64,000 nt of DNA, from positions 47,662-111,661 of the forward strand of contig CAVQTE010000016.1 of assembly GCA_963716235.1 (NCBI GenBank). The letters run 5' to 3'. The notes beneath the pieces were generated by a model, which ran no database searches, was not told where the DNA came from, and saw only the letters and a list, made by a program, of their open reading frames with translations. Shown piece by piece: positions 8,383 to 16,923 of the stretch. The DNA is from Sva-07 sp963716235. Its GTDB lineage: Bacteria > Actinomycetota > Acidimicrobiia > Acidimicrobiales > Ilumatobacteraceae. Both the position numbers and the translations under genes were made by a program. Position 1 is the stretch's first letter; each line of letters opens with the position of its first letter.

Positions 8383-9558
8383 CCGAATTCGCCGTGACCC
8401 CCGTCCCCGAGCCTCGTTCCGGGCATGACCGTGGGCTCTCGCCGATCGACGTGGCGGTCAATCTGCTGTGGTGCGTTCCGGGCGACGTCGGAGGTTCCGA
8501 GCAGTATCTCGCGCGACAGTTGGTCGGTCTGGGGTCGCAGCCCACCGAGTTCGTCCCGACGCTCTACTGCCTCCCCGCGTTCGTCGATGCCCACCCGGAA
8601 CTCGCAGAGCTGTACCCGATGGTTGCTGCCGGCATCTCCGGCGAGCATCGACCGAGGCGGATCATCGCCGAGCACACCTGGCTACGTCGCCGCACCCGCA
8701 CCGCCCAACTCGTTCACCACGGTGGCGGAACGGCACCCGTCGGCGGACACCGACCGATGGTGCTCACCATCCATGACCTTCAGTACCTCACTCACCCCGA
8801 GTACCTGAGCGCCTCGAAGCTCCGATACCTGTCGTGGTCGATTCCCCGCTCGGTCGGGCGGGCGACGGTCGTCGCGGTGCCGACCGACTACGTACGACGA
8901 ACGGTCATCGACGCATACGGAACTGCACCCGACCGGGTCGTGGTCGTTCCCCACGGTGTCGAACCCGCACTCGGCGCTGACGCACCGTCGCCGTTCGAGT
9001 TGCGCCGCGCGTACGGGCTCGGCGCCGGCCGGGTGCTGGTCTTCCCCGCGATCACCCATCCGCACAAGGGGCATCTGTTCCTGCTCGAGGTGATGGCCCG
9101 CTACTGGGACGATCCCGATCTCAGGCTGGTGTTGCTCGGTGGGGCGGGAGCCGCCGACGACGAGGTCACGGCGATGATCGAACGTCTCGAACTCGAACGT
9201 CGCGTCGTGCGGCCCGGTCGTGTGACCGACGCGCATCGCGACGGTCTCATCGCGCTCGGCAGATGCGCTCGTCTTCCCGAGCGAGTACGAAGGATTCGGC
9301 GCACCGGTGGTCGAGGCAATGGCGCTCGGCACGCCGGTGATCTGCTCCGACCAGCCGGCACTTGCCGAGGTCATCGGCGACGCCGGCATCGTCCTGCCGC
9401 GTGAGGCCGAGGCGTGGGCCGACGCCCTCGACGTGCTCACCAGTCGTGGAATCGAACTCCGCTCGGCCGGTTGGCGTCGGGCCGCGTCGTTCACCGCCGA
9501 ACGCTCGGGCGCAGGTCTGGCCGCGGCCTATCGAACAGCCCTCGACGCCGACCGATGA
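8379..9558 (+). CDS. GT4 family glycosyltransferase, frameshifted near 9258
   Basis: The N-terminal part (8379 to about 9257) starts MTEFAVTPVP and includes VNLLWCVPGDVGGSEQYLARQ, LTIHDLQYLTHPEYLS and FPAITHPHKGHLFLLEV, which place it in GT4. Right where the conserved ADALVFPSEYEGFG motif is expected, the frame changes by one base: the motif and the rest of the domain (to the TGA at 9556-9558) are read from 9259 in the next frame. The restored protein would be about 393 residues. The start overlaps the previous stop (ATGA) and the restored stop overlaps the next start (ATGA), strong evidence that this is one gene. A sequencing error or a recent mutation are both possible. Confidence 0.8.
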
Positions 9559-10838
9559 GTCGGAACGCGCGGCGGCCGATGATCGTGCTGTGTCCGCACT
9601 TCGAGCCGGACACTGCGCCGACCGGCACGGTGATGACCCGGATCGTCGCCGAACTCGTCGCGCGTGGCCACACGGTCCACGTGGTCACGTCGTTGCCCTG
9701 GTATCGCCACCACCGGATCGAGCCCGGCTGGAGGGGTCGTTGGGTGCGCCGGGAAGTCACCTCGTGGGGATCGATCACGCGTGTTCACCCCTTCCCCGGC
9801 GACGACAAGTCGAATCTCCTGCGTCGGGCGATCGGTTTCGTCGGCTACTCGGCGCTCGCCGGTGTCCAGTGCATCCGCGTGGGCGGCTGGGGGCGTCGGG
9901 CCGAGGCGGTGATCGCGATGTCGCCGCCGCTCACGCTGGGCCTCACCGGGTGGCTCGCCAGTCGGATCCGCCGCGCACCGATGATCTTCAACATCCAAGA
10001 CATCTTTCCCGACGCGGCGGTGGAGACCGGGGCGATCACGAACCGCTGGATCATCGCGGTGGCGTCGTGGCTCGAACGGGTGAGCTATCGCGCTGCCGAT
10101 GCGGTCACCGTGCTCTCCGACGAGCTTCGCGACAACGTGATCGCCAAGGTTCCGGTGGGGGCCGCCGATCGGGTGCACGTGATCCCGAACTTCGTCGACA
10201 CCGATGCCATCGAGCCACAGGACCGTCTGACCGACTATCGCCGCCAGCTGGGCCTCGGCGACGGCCAGGTCGTGTTGTATGCGGGCAACGTGGGGTTCTC
10301 ACAGTCGCTCGACCTCGTCGTCGCCGCGGCGAGCGCGTTACCCGATGTGACGTTTCTCATCAACGGCGACGGAGCCGCCCGCGCGTCGCTCGAGGAGTCG
10401 GCTCGCGGCCTGGCGAACCTGCACTTTGCCGGCTACATCGAGCCGTCGCGCCTGAGCGAACTGCTGGCCACCGGCGATGTGCACGTGGTGCCCCTGCGCG
10501 CCGGGCTCGGTCGCGTGAGCGTTCCGTCGAAGACCTACTCGATCATGGCGGCCGGACGCCCCGTCGTTGCGGCGATCGATCCGGGCACGGCCGTTCCGGC
10601 CATCCTGGAAGCCTCCGGCGGGGGGGTCTCGGTCGCGCCCGACGATCCCGAGATGTTCATTGCCGCCGTTCGTGACCTGGTCGACCATCCGCAGGTCGGT
10701 CGTCGGATGGGCGCACTCGGGCGCGAGTGGGTCGTCCGTGAGGCGAGCCCGGAGGCGGTCGGCGCAGCGTACGATGCGCTGGTGCGAACGTTGGGCAGCG
10801 GCGGTGCCCGACCCCCCAAGGGGCCGAGTCGCCGCTAG
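9555..10838 (+). CDS. GT4 family glycosyltransferase (WcaI/WbuB-like)
   Basis: A 427-residue GT-B enzyme starting MSRNARRPMIVLCPHFEPD, coupled by ATGA to the gene before. HFEPDTAPTGTVMTRIVAELVARGHTVHVVTSLPWY and IFNIQDIFPDAAVETG match the WcaI/WbuB-like branch of GT4 that makes capsule or exopolysaccharide. YAGNVGFSQSLDLVV begins the donor domain, and VPSKTYSIMAAGRPVVA replaces the usual E-x7-E stretch, as in that branch. The frame is open upstream, but the ATGA overlap fixes the start. Confidence 0.86.
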   Translation: MSRNARRPMIVLCPHFEPDTAPTGTVMTRIVAELVARGHTVHVVTSLPWYRHHRIEPGWRGRWVRREVTSWGSITRVHPFPGDDKSNLLRRAIGFVGYSALAGVQCIRVGGWGRRAEAVIAMSPPLTLGLTGWLASRIRRAPMIFNIQDIFPDAAVETGAITNRWIIAVASWLERVSYRAADAVTVLSDELRDNVIAKVPVGAADRVHVIPNFVDTDAIEPQDRLTDYRRQLGLGDGQVVLYAGNVGFSQSLDLVVAAASALPDVTFLINGDGAARASLEESARGLANLHFAGYIEPSRLSELLATGDVHVVPLRAGLGRVSVPSKTYSIMAAGRPVVAAIDPGTAVPAILEASGGGVSVAPDDPEMFIAAVRDLVDHPQVGRRMGALGREWVVREASPEAVGAAYDALVRTLGSGGARPPKGPSRR

Positions 10839-10841
10839 CCT
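10836..10841 (+). promoter_or_regulatory. leaderless-type -10 box (TAGCCT)
   Basis: TAGCCT overlaps the stop of the upstream glycosyltransferase and ends 9 nt before the GTG at 10851. There is no Shine-Dalgarno sequence in the gap. Confidence 0.45.
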
Positions 10842-10850
10842 CTCGTCCTC

Positions 10851-11684
10851 GTGGCCCCCTCCTCGTCTTCCACCAAGAAAGCCGCCAAGCTGGCCAAGTC
10901 CGGCCAGGGCAAGAAAGTGCGCTTCCAGGGCGGAACGCTGTTCCCGATGGTCGTCGTGATCGTCGTGGTACTCGGACTTGCACTCGTGGTCTACGCCCGC
11001 CAGAGCCGACCGGCCGCCGATGCTTCGGCCCCGCAGCTGTCCGATCACTGGCACCACGCGTACGGCTTCTACCTGTGCGACACCTGGTTCCAGCTCAGTG
11101 GCGACGCCGAAGAGCCGGGGACAGACGACTTCGCCGCGTATCAGCGCTCGGGAATTCACAGTCACGACGACGGCCTGATGCACTGGCACCCGTTCACGTC
11201 GGCATCGGTCGGCTCGAACGCCACGTTGGGCGTCTTTCTCGACACGTACGGTGTCGAACTCACCAACGACAAGCTGACGTTCCCCGAGAACCAACGGGCG
11301 GGGTTGCCCTACCAGCAGGAGACCGGCGTGTTCGAGGACGGCGAGACCACCTGCACCATCGACGGAACCGAAGAGAGCGCCGAGCTCAAGGTCGTCGTGT
11401 GGGACAACTTCACCGACACCGACGACGGCACCACCTACATCGCCGATTTCGACAACATCCGTCTCGACAAGGATCAGATGGTCGTTTCCATCGCCTTCGT
11501 CCCGGACAACACCGATGTCGGCATGCCGCCGTGGGCGCCGGACCTGCCGTCGCTCGGCGAAGTCGACAGCGGGCAGCTTGAACCTGCCGGCGGCGAACCG
11601 GCCTCGTCGGTCCCCGGTGACACCACTCCGGACACCACCGCGGACACCACCGCGGACACCACGCCGGCCACCACGACGGGCTGA
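10851..11684 (+). CDS. membrane-anchored His-rich protein of unknown function
   Basis: A 277-residue protein with no recognised family. A lysine-rich cytosolic N-terminus is followed by one hydrophobic segment (about residues 31-49, FPMVVVIVVVLGLALVVYA), so the body lies outside the cell. The body starts with SDHWHHAYGFYLC and has GIHSHDDGLMHWHP: histidines and acidic residues dense enough to suggest metal binding. There are two cysteines (YLCDTW and ETTCTI) that could pair. The C-terminus is a D-T-T-A/P repeat tail. The GTG start follows a TAGCCT box, and the stop overlaps the next ATG (TGATG). Its place among glycosyltransferases suggests envelope assembly, which is inference. Confidence 0.75.
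   Translation: MAPSSSSTKKAAKLAKSGQGKKVRFQGGTLFPMVVVIVVVLGLALVVYARQSRPAADASAPQLSDHWHHAYGFYLCDTWFQLSGDAEEPGTDDFAAYQRSGIHSHDDGLMHWHPFTSASVGSNATLGVFLDTYGVELTNDKLTFPENQRAGLPYQQETGVFEDGETTCTIDGTEESAELKVVVWDNFTDTDDGTTYIADFDNIRLDKDQMVVSIAFVPDNTDVGMPPWAPDLPSLGEVDSGQLEPAGGEPASSVPGDTTPDTTADTTADTTPATTTG
11619..11678 (+). repeat. 12-bp tandem repeat (5 imperfect units) encoding a DTT(P/A) tail
   Basis: Five consecutive 12-nt units, four beginning GACACCAC and the last GCCACCAC, encode the Asp-Thr-Thr-rich end of the membrane protein. It is likely an extended, possibly glycosylated, wall-spanning tail. Confidence 0.7.
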
Positions 11685-12682
11685 TGCGCGCGGTCGTCCT
11701 CGTCGGTGGATTCGGCACGCGGCTGCGCCCGCTGACCAACAGCGTGCCCAAGCCGATGCTCCCCGTCGGACACCGTCCGATGATCGCCCGACTCGTCGAC
11801 CGTCTGGCACGCGGTGGCGTGACCGAGGTCGTGCTGGCACTCGGATTCCGGCCGGAGCCATTCGTCGAGGCATTCCCCGACGGACGCTGCGGTGACGTGA
11901 CGTTGACCTATGCCGTGGAACCCGAGCCTCTCGACACTGGTGGAGCGATCCGTTTCGCGGCTGATGTCGCGGGCATCGACGACACGTTCGTGGTCGCCAA
12001 CGGCGATGTGATGACTGATCTCGATGTCGGCGCACTGGTTGGCGCTCATCGCATGTTCGGCGCCGAGGCCACGCTGCATCTCATCGCGGTCGATGATCCG
12101 TCGGCATTCGGCGTGGTCGACCTCGGAGCCGACGGACGCATCGGTGCCTTCGTCGAGAAGCCGGCGCCGGGAACCGAACCGAGCAACCTGATCAACGCGG
12201 GGACGTACGTGTTCGAGCCGAGCGTGCTCGCCCGCATTGCGCCATCCACCAAGGTGTCGGTCGAACGTGACACCTTCCAGCGCATCGTTGCCGATGGGGC
12301 ACTCTTCGGATTCGCCACCGACGACTACTGGATCGATGCCGGCCGTCCTGAGCTCTACCGCGCAGCCAATCTCGACCTGCTCGACGGAGTGCGGCGGTTC
12401 GATCGATGCGAGGCCATCTCGCCGACTGCGAGCGTCGCTGCCGACGCGACGATTCGCAACAGCGTCATCGGTGACCACGTGGTCGTTTCGGCCGAAGCGA
12501 CCGTCATCGATTCGGTGCTGCTGCCCCACGCCACGGTCGGACGCGGGGCCAGCGTCGACCGCTCGCTCGTGATGGGATCGGTCGGGGCGGACAGCTGTAT
12601 CACCGACTGCATGGTCGGAGCTGATGGCGCGGTACCCGACGGCGCCGCACTGGTCGGAGTGGCGATACCGGAACCATCGTGA
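11684..12682 (+). CDS. sugar nucleotidyltransferase (mannose-1-phosphate guanylyltransferase-like)
   Basis: A 332-residue protein with an N-terminal NTP-transferase domain (LVGGFGTRLRPLT, then SVPKPMLPVG, and the metal aspartate in VVANGDVMTD) and a C-terminal set of hexapeptide-like turns (ASVAADATIRNSVIGDHVVV). This is the architecture of GDP-mannose pyrophosphorylases, called ManB or ManC in actinobacteria, which supply GDP-mannose. An orthologous gene sits near cofD and rmlD in mycobacteria, which supports the call. The ATG overlaps the previous stop, and the next gene overlaps its own stop (GTGA). Another NDP-sugar product cannot be excluded. Confidence 0.85.
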   Translation: MRAVVLVGGFGTRLRPLTNSVPKPMLPVGHRPMIARLVDRLARGGVTEVVLALGFRPEPFVEAFPDGRCGDVTLTYAVEPEPLDTGGAIRFAADVAGIDDTFVVANGDVMTDLDVGALVGAHRMFGAEATLHLIAVDDPSAFGVVDLGADGRIGAFVEKPAPGTEPSNLINAGTYVFEPSVLARIAPSTKVSVERDTFQRIVADGALFGFATDDYWIDAGRPELYRAANLDLLDGVRRFDRCEAISPTASVAADATIRNSVIGDHVVVSAEATVIDSVLLPHATVGRGASVDRSLVMGSVGADSCITDCMVGADGAVPDGAALVGVAIPEPS

Positions 12683-13602
12683 ACGTCGTCGTGTTCGGTG
12701 GGGCAGGATTCATCGGTTCACATCTCGTCGATCGACTGCTCTCGCACGACCACGCGGTCGACGTCATCGACGACCTGTCGACTGGATCGCTGGCGAACCT
12801 GGCCGATGCTCGGGCCGCAGGAAGCGGTCTCAAGATCCATCACCTCGACGCAACGTCAACGGAAGCGGACTCGCTCATCGGAATGCGTCGGCCCGATGTC
12901 ATCCATCTGCTCACCACATTGCCGCGGTCCGATCAGCCGCCGGCGGCTCATGCCCGAGCGTTCCATGTGGTGCTCGCCGTTCTCGAGGCGGCGCGACGCC
13001 ACGGTGTCGGCAAAGTGGTCGTCGCCGTGCCGGCGACAGCACTTCACGGTCACCCCACGTCGAGGGCACTCCCGCTCAAGGACGTCGAGATCGGTCAACT
13101 CGTGCCACGTGGTGTACGAGGCGTGGTGGCACGAGCCCTCGTCGACTTGCTGGTGTCGTTCCGCGACCTCCACGCCATCGAGTTCACCGCCCTCGCGATG
13201 GCGACCGTGTACGGCCCGCGCCAGCGCGCCGACGGCGGTGTCGTCGGGGCCTTCGTTCACGCCGCTGCCAGCGCCACGGCACCCGTCATCGACGGCGACG
13301 GCCGCCAGACACGTGACCTGTTGTACGTCGACGACGCGGTCGATGCGCTCGCCCGAGCCGGCGAGCGCGGCGGCGGCCTGCTCGTGAACGTCGGAACCGG
13401 CGTGCAGACATCGGTCGGTGATCTCTGGGATCGCATCGCCCGGCTGGTGCCCGGCGCGTCCGATCTCCGGCCACTGCATGGGCCGGGTCGCTCCGACGAA
13501 CTCACCCGATTCGCGATCTCCCCTGCGCGAGCCCGGATCCACCTGGCATGGTCGCCGTGGACGGACCTCGACGACGGCCTCGCCCGCCTGGTCGAAGGGT
13601 GA
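12679..13602 (+). CDS. NAD-dependent epimerase/dehydratase (extended SDR)
   Basis: A 307-residue protein with the Rossmann motif VFGGAGFIGSHLVDRLL at the N-terminus. The usual Ser/Tyr-x3-Lys catalytic triad is not clearly conserved: the expected YGxxK region reads ALHGHPTSRALPLKDVE, so activity on a nucleotide sugar is uncertain. MATVYGPRQR and RDLLYVDDAVDAL are typical of UDP-glucose epimerase-like SDRs. The GTG start overlaps the preceding stop. It ends one base before the convergent cofD stop. It is likely a sugar-modifying or degenerate SDR of the glycan locus. Confidence 0.82.
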   Translation: MNVVVFGGAGFIGSHLVDRLLSHDHAVDVIDDLSTGSLANLADARAAGSGLKIHHLDATSTEADSLIGMRRPDVIHLLTTLPRSDQPPAAHARAFHVVLAVLEAARRHGVGKVVVAVPATALHGHPTSRALPLKDVEIGQLVPRGVRGVVARALVDLLVSFRDLHAIEFTALAMATVYGPRQRADGGVVGAFVHAAASATAPVIDGDGRQTRDLLYVDDAVDALARAGERGGGLLVNVGTGVQTSVGDLWDRIARLVPGASDLRPLHGPGRSDELTRFAISPARARIHLAWSPWTDLDDGLARLVEG

Positions 13603-13603
13603 C

Positions 13604-14620
13604 TCAGCTTCGCTGAAGTGATCGGATCGTCACGGTCGCAAGTTCGCGGGCCCGGTCGGGAGTCGACATCACGGACGGGGTGACGACGCATCGCATCCCC
13701 AGTGCCTCCACGTCGTCGGCGAGGTCGGCATCGACGGGATCGATCACCAGGACCGAGGCGATCGGCGCATAGAGACGGGCGATTCCCACGACCGATGCAT
13801 CGTGGCCGAGTTCGGTGAGCATCCGATCGGCGGGGCCCTTGAGTGCTGCGCCCCCGACGATCGGCGACACTGCGACGGTACTCTCGCGGCGCTCGGCGAG
13901 CAGTTCGTCGACTCCGGGCAGTGCTCTGATCGGTCCGATCGAGACGATGGGGTTCGAGGGTGCGATCACGATGGTGTGGGCCGATTCCAGCGCCCGTCGA
14001 GCATCGTGGGCGAGCCGGGCGGCACCATCGAAGCGGATCGACGTGACGGGTACCGAGTGGCGCCGCCGCACGAAGTAGTCCTGGAACGACACGTCGATGG
14101 GGCGTCCATGCTCGTCGGTGATGGTCACGATCGTGCTCAGCCGGTCGTCCGACATCGGAACGATGCGAACCGGCACCTGCCATGCCCGACGGATCTCGTC
14201 GGTGACCTCGGTGAGCGAAGCACCCTCGGCGAGGCGGGCGGTGCGGAAGAAGTGGGTCGCGAGGTCGCGATCTCCGAGATTGAACCAGCGCGGCGCCGCC
14301 GATGACCCGTCGGGCCGCACCGATTCGTATCGTTCGAGCGACTCCATCGCCCGCCACGACTCGCCGACGAGCCCCCAGCCGCGCTCGGGGTCGATGGCCC
14401 CGGCAAGGGTGTAGGTGACGGTGTCGAGATCTGGTGAGATCGACAGGCCGTGCAGCGTGCAGTCGTCGCCGGTGTTCACGACGGCCGTGATGGCCCCAGC
14501 GCTGCCAACGTCGTCGAGGTCGCCGATGGCGTCGACCAGGCCCGAGAGGAATCGGGCGGCGCCGACACCGCCCGAGACGACGGCAAACCGAGTTGGAGTG
14601 CTGGCCGGTTCCAGGCTCAT
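13604..14620 (-). CDS. cofD: 2-phospho-L-lactate transferase (coenzyme F420 synthesis)
   Basis: A 338-residue CofD/FbiA homologue that joins the activated phospho-lactate or phosphoenolpyruvate moiety to Fo to give (dehydro) F420-0. It begins with the FAVVSGGVGAARFLSGL nucleotide-binding loop, followed by VVNTGDD and HGLSISPDLDTVTYTLAG, all family signatures. APSNPIVSIGPIRALPGV lies in the C-terminal half. The ATG at 14620 overlaps the stop of the upstream glycosyltransferase as ATGA. In mycobacteria the cofE homologue fbiB follows directly; here cofE lies 40 kb away. Confidence 0.93.
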   Translation of the reverse strand: MSLEPASTPTRFAVVSGGVGAARFLSGLVDAIGDLDDVGSAGAITAVVNTGDDCTLHGLSISPDLDTVTYTLAGAIDPERGWGLVGESWRAMESLERYESVRPDGSSAAPRWFNLGDRDLATHFFRTARLAEGASLTEVTDEIRRAWQVPVRIVPMSDDRLSTIVTITDEHGRPIDVSFQDYFVRRRHSVPVTSIRFDGAARLAHDARRALESAHTIVIAPSNPIVSIGPIRALPGVDELLAERRESTVAVSPIVGGAALKGPADRMLTELGHDASVVGIARLYAPIASVLVIDPVDADLADDVEALGMRCVVTPSVMSTPDRARELATVTIRSLQRS

Positions 14621-15726
14621 CCGGTCACCGGGAGCCCGTCGACGAGTTCGTAGTAGGTCTGGTGGAGCTGCCGGGCGGTGTTGGCCCACGAGAATCGACT
14701 GACGTTGGTGTGCCCACGCCGCACGAGCTTGGCGTACATCTCGTCGTTCGACACGATCCAGTACAGATTGGCGGCGAGCGCCTCTGCGTCGTGTGCCGGG
14801 CTCAGGAGCGCCGCTGCACCGGCGACCTGTGGAATCGAACCGGCGGTGCTGGCAACCACCGGGGTGCCGAGCAGTTGCGCTTCGAGGATCGGGAAGCCGA
14901 AGCCCTCGTCGAGCGATGGATACGCCAAGGCCCGAGCATGTTGCAGGAGCCATCGTTTCGTGGGGTCGTCGACAGGGCCGGTACGAATGACCCGTTCGGC
15001 GATCGCCGGATCGAGCCGGGCGATGCCCCGATTCACTGTGTCGGCATCGTTGCCGACGGCGCCCGCCATCACCAGCTTGACGTTCGGGTGCTCGCGAGCC
15101 AGACGTCCGAACGCCGCAACGAGCGTGGGCAGGTTCTTGCGTCGTTCGAGCGTGCCGACAGCGAGAATGAACGGCGCGCTCGTGAGATCCGGAAGTCCGC
15201 TCGGCTCCGATGAAGTCGTCGCCGTCAGGTCGATCCGTGGTGGCCCGAGCAGGATGGTGCGGACGCGGTCGGTGCCGAGGAGTTCACGGACGCGTCGGCT
15301 CGTCGCGTCGGAACTGGTGACCACGTGGGCGCCGTCGGCGACGGCACGGCGCAGTACGGCGGCCGCTCGGCGAACGTCCGGGAGGGCATCGGCGGGATGG
15401 TCGAGGAACCAGCAGTCGTACACGGTGACCAGCCGTGCGCACCGCGTCGGGGGGACGACGTAGTTCGTGCCGTGCACGACGTCGGGATGTCCCAGCAAGC
15501 GGTCGACCGGCGGCGAACGACGTGCCCAGAGCCTGAGTGCCACCGCGGCCGGGATGGGCAGGCGCCGTTGCGGCGACCGCACGCGTGCCCGCATGCTCGT
15601 GACGTACGGTCGGAGTTGGAGGTCGGCATCGTCGCGCAACGCGTCGATGGTCCAGGCCACGGCGTTGCCGATACCGGTGCGCGGCCCGTGGAGCGGTCCG
15701 GCGTCGATCGCGACGGTCAGGGGCAT
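14617..15726 (-). CDS. GT4 family glycosyltransferase (mannosyltransferase-like)
   Basis: A 369-residue GT-B enzyme. The start MPLTVAIDAGPLHGPRTGIGN and VTVYDCWFLDHP are typical of mannosyltransferases of the WbaZ/MtfB type. ILAVGTLERRKNLPTLVAAF begins the donor domain, and YPSLDEGFGFPILEAQLLGTPVV carries the E-x7-E motif. It overlaps cofD by 4 nt (ATGA), an odd pairing of glycan and cofactor genes that suggests the locus was assembled by juxtaposition. It is divergent from gmd. Confidence 0.87.
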   Translation of the reverse strand: MPLTVAIDAGPLHGPRTGIGNAVAWTIDALRDDADLQLRPYVTSMRARVRSPQRRLPIPAAVALRLWARRSPPVDRLLGHPDVVHGTNYVVPPTRCARLVTVYDCWFLDHPADALPDVRRAAAVLRRAVADGAHVVTSSDATSRRVRELLGTDRVRTILLGPPRIDLTATTSSEPSGLPDLTSAPFILAVGTLERRKNLPTLVAAFGRLAREHPNVKLVMAGAVGNDADTVNRGIARLDPAIAERVIRTGPVDDPTKRWLLQHARALAYPSLDEGFGFPILEAQLLGTPVVASTAGSIPQVAGAAALLSPAHDAEALAANLYWIVSNDEMYAKLVRRGHTNVSRFSWANTARQLHQTYYELVDGLPVTG

Positions 15727-15781
15727 GGATTCACCGTCATGCGGACGCGCAGCGTACTCGCGCCGCGGTGCGTACGAGCCG

Positions 15782-15787
15782 TAGACT
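15782..15787 (+). promoter_or_regulatory. leaderless-type -10 box (TAGACT) for gmd
   Basis: TAGACT ends 10 nt before the ATG at 15798, and no ribosome binding site separates them. Confidence 0.45.
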
Positions 15788-15797
15788 CGTCTGCCTT

Positions 15798-16796
15798 ATG
15801 CCTACAGCGTTTGTCACCGGTATCACTGGCCAGGATGGTCAGCATTTGGCGGAGTTCCTGCATGGTCAGGGTTATCACGTGTTCGGGATGGTGAAGGGGC
15901 AGAACAATCCGCGGGTGGAGGCGTTGCAGGCCGAGTTGCCGTTCGTGGAGTTGGTGCCGGGGGATCTGGCGGATCTCCCGTCGTTGGTGGCGGCGTTGCA
16001 GATGGCGCAGCCCGACGAGGTGTACAACCTGGGGGCGATCAGCTTCGTCGCGTTGAGTTTCAGCCAGGCGGAGTTGACGGCGAACATCACCGGGCTGGGT
16101 GTGTTGCGCATGTTGGAAGCGGTGCGCATGGTGGGCGGGGCGACGAACAATCCGATCCGCTTCTATCAGGCGTCGAGTTCGGAGATGTTCGGTGAGGTGC
16201 GCGAGACACCGCAGACCGAGTTGACGCCGTTCCATCCGCGTTCGCCGTACGGGTGCGCGAAGGTGTTCGGCCATGACATCGTGGTGAACTATCGCGAGTC
16301 GTACGGGATGCACGCGTCGTCGGGGATCCTGTTCAACCACGAGGGTCCCCGTCGTGGGATCGAGTTCGTCACCCGCAAGGTCACCAACGCGGTCGCCCGC
16401 ATCAAGTTGGGGTTGCAGGACGAGGTCGTGTTGGGCAATCTCGACTCGAAGCGTGACTGGGGGTATGCCGGCGACTATGTGAAGGGCATGTGGCTGATGC
16501 TGCAACAGGACGAGCCCGATGACTACGTGTTGGCCACCGGTGAGACTCATTCGATCGAAGAACTCGTGCAGCGAGCCTTTGGCGAGGTCGGCATCGACAA
16601 CTGGGCCGACTACGTGCGCCAAGACCCGAAGTTCCTGCGACCGGCCGAGGTCGACCTGCTGATCGGTGACGCCACCAAGGCCCGCACCAAACTCGGTTGG
16701 GAACCCGAAGTCGACTTCCCCACACTGGTCAAGATGATGGTCGCCCACGACATCCAACTCGAAGCCACCAAAGCCGGCCTCCCCGTCCCGGGCTGA
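15798..16796 (+). CDS. gmd: GDP-mannose 4,6-dehydratase
   Basis: A 332-residue short-chain dehydrogenase giving GDP-4-keto-6-deoxy-mannose, precursor of fucose, rhamnose or perosamine-type sugars. It has the Gmd-specific start FVTGITGQDGQHL, YNLGAISFVALSF, SSSEMFG with the catalytic serine and glutamate, the Tyr-x3-Lys pair in SPYGCAKVFGHD and FNHEGPRRGIEFVTRK. It uses noticeably more G-ending codons (TTG, GTG, GCG) in its first half than its neighbours. No fcl/GMER gene is adjacent, so the final sugar is unknown. Confidence 0.93.
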   Translation: MPTAFVTGITGQDGQHLAEFLHGQGYHVFGMVKGQNNPRVEALQAELPFVELVPGDLADLPSLVAALQMAQPDEVYNLGAISFVALSFSQAELTANITGLGVLRMLEAVRMVGGATNNPIRFYQASSSEMFGEVRETPQTELTPFHPRSPYGCAKVFGHDIVVNYRESYGMHASSGILFNHEGPRRGIEFVTRKVTNAVARIKLGLQDEVVLGNLDSKRDWGYAGDYVKGMWLMLQQDEPDDYVLATGETHSIEELVQRAFGEVGIDNWADYVRQDPKFLRPAEVDLLIGDATKARTKLGWEPEVDFPTLVKMMVAHDIQLEATKAGLPVPG

Positions 16797-16923
16797 TCAC
16801 CGCACCGGTGTGAACGTCGGTAGGTCGTCGGCGACGAGGGCATTCGATTTGTGTGAGCGCACATCGTTGAAGTCGACCTTGGCCTCACGCGAACCCCGGA
16901 CGCTCGGTGCGAGGGGGAGCTGT

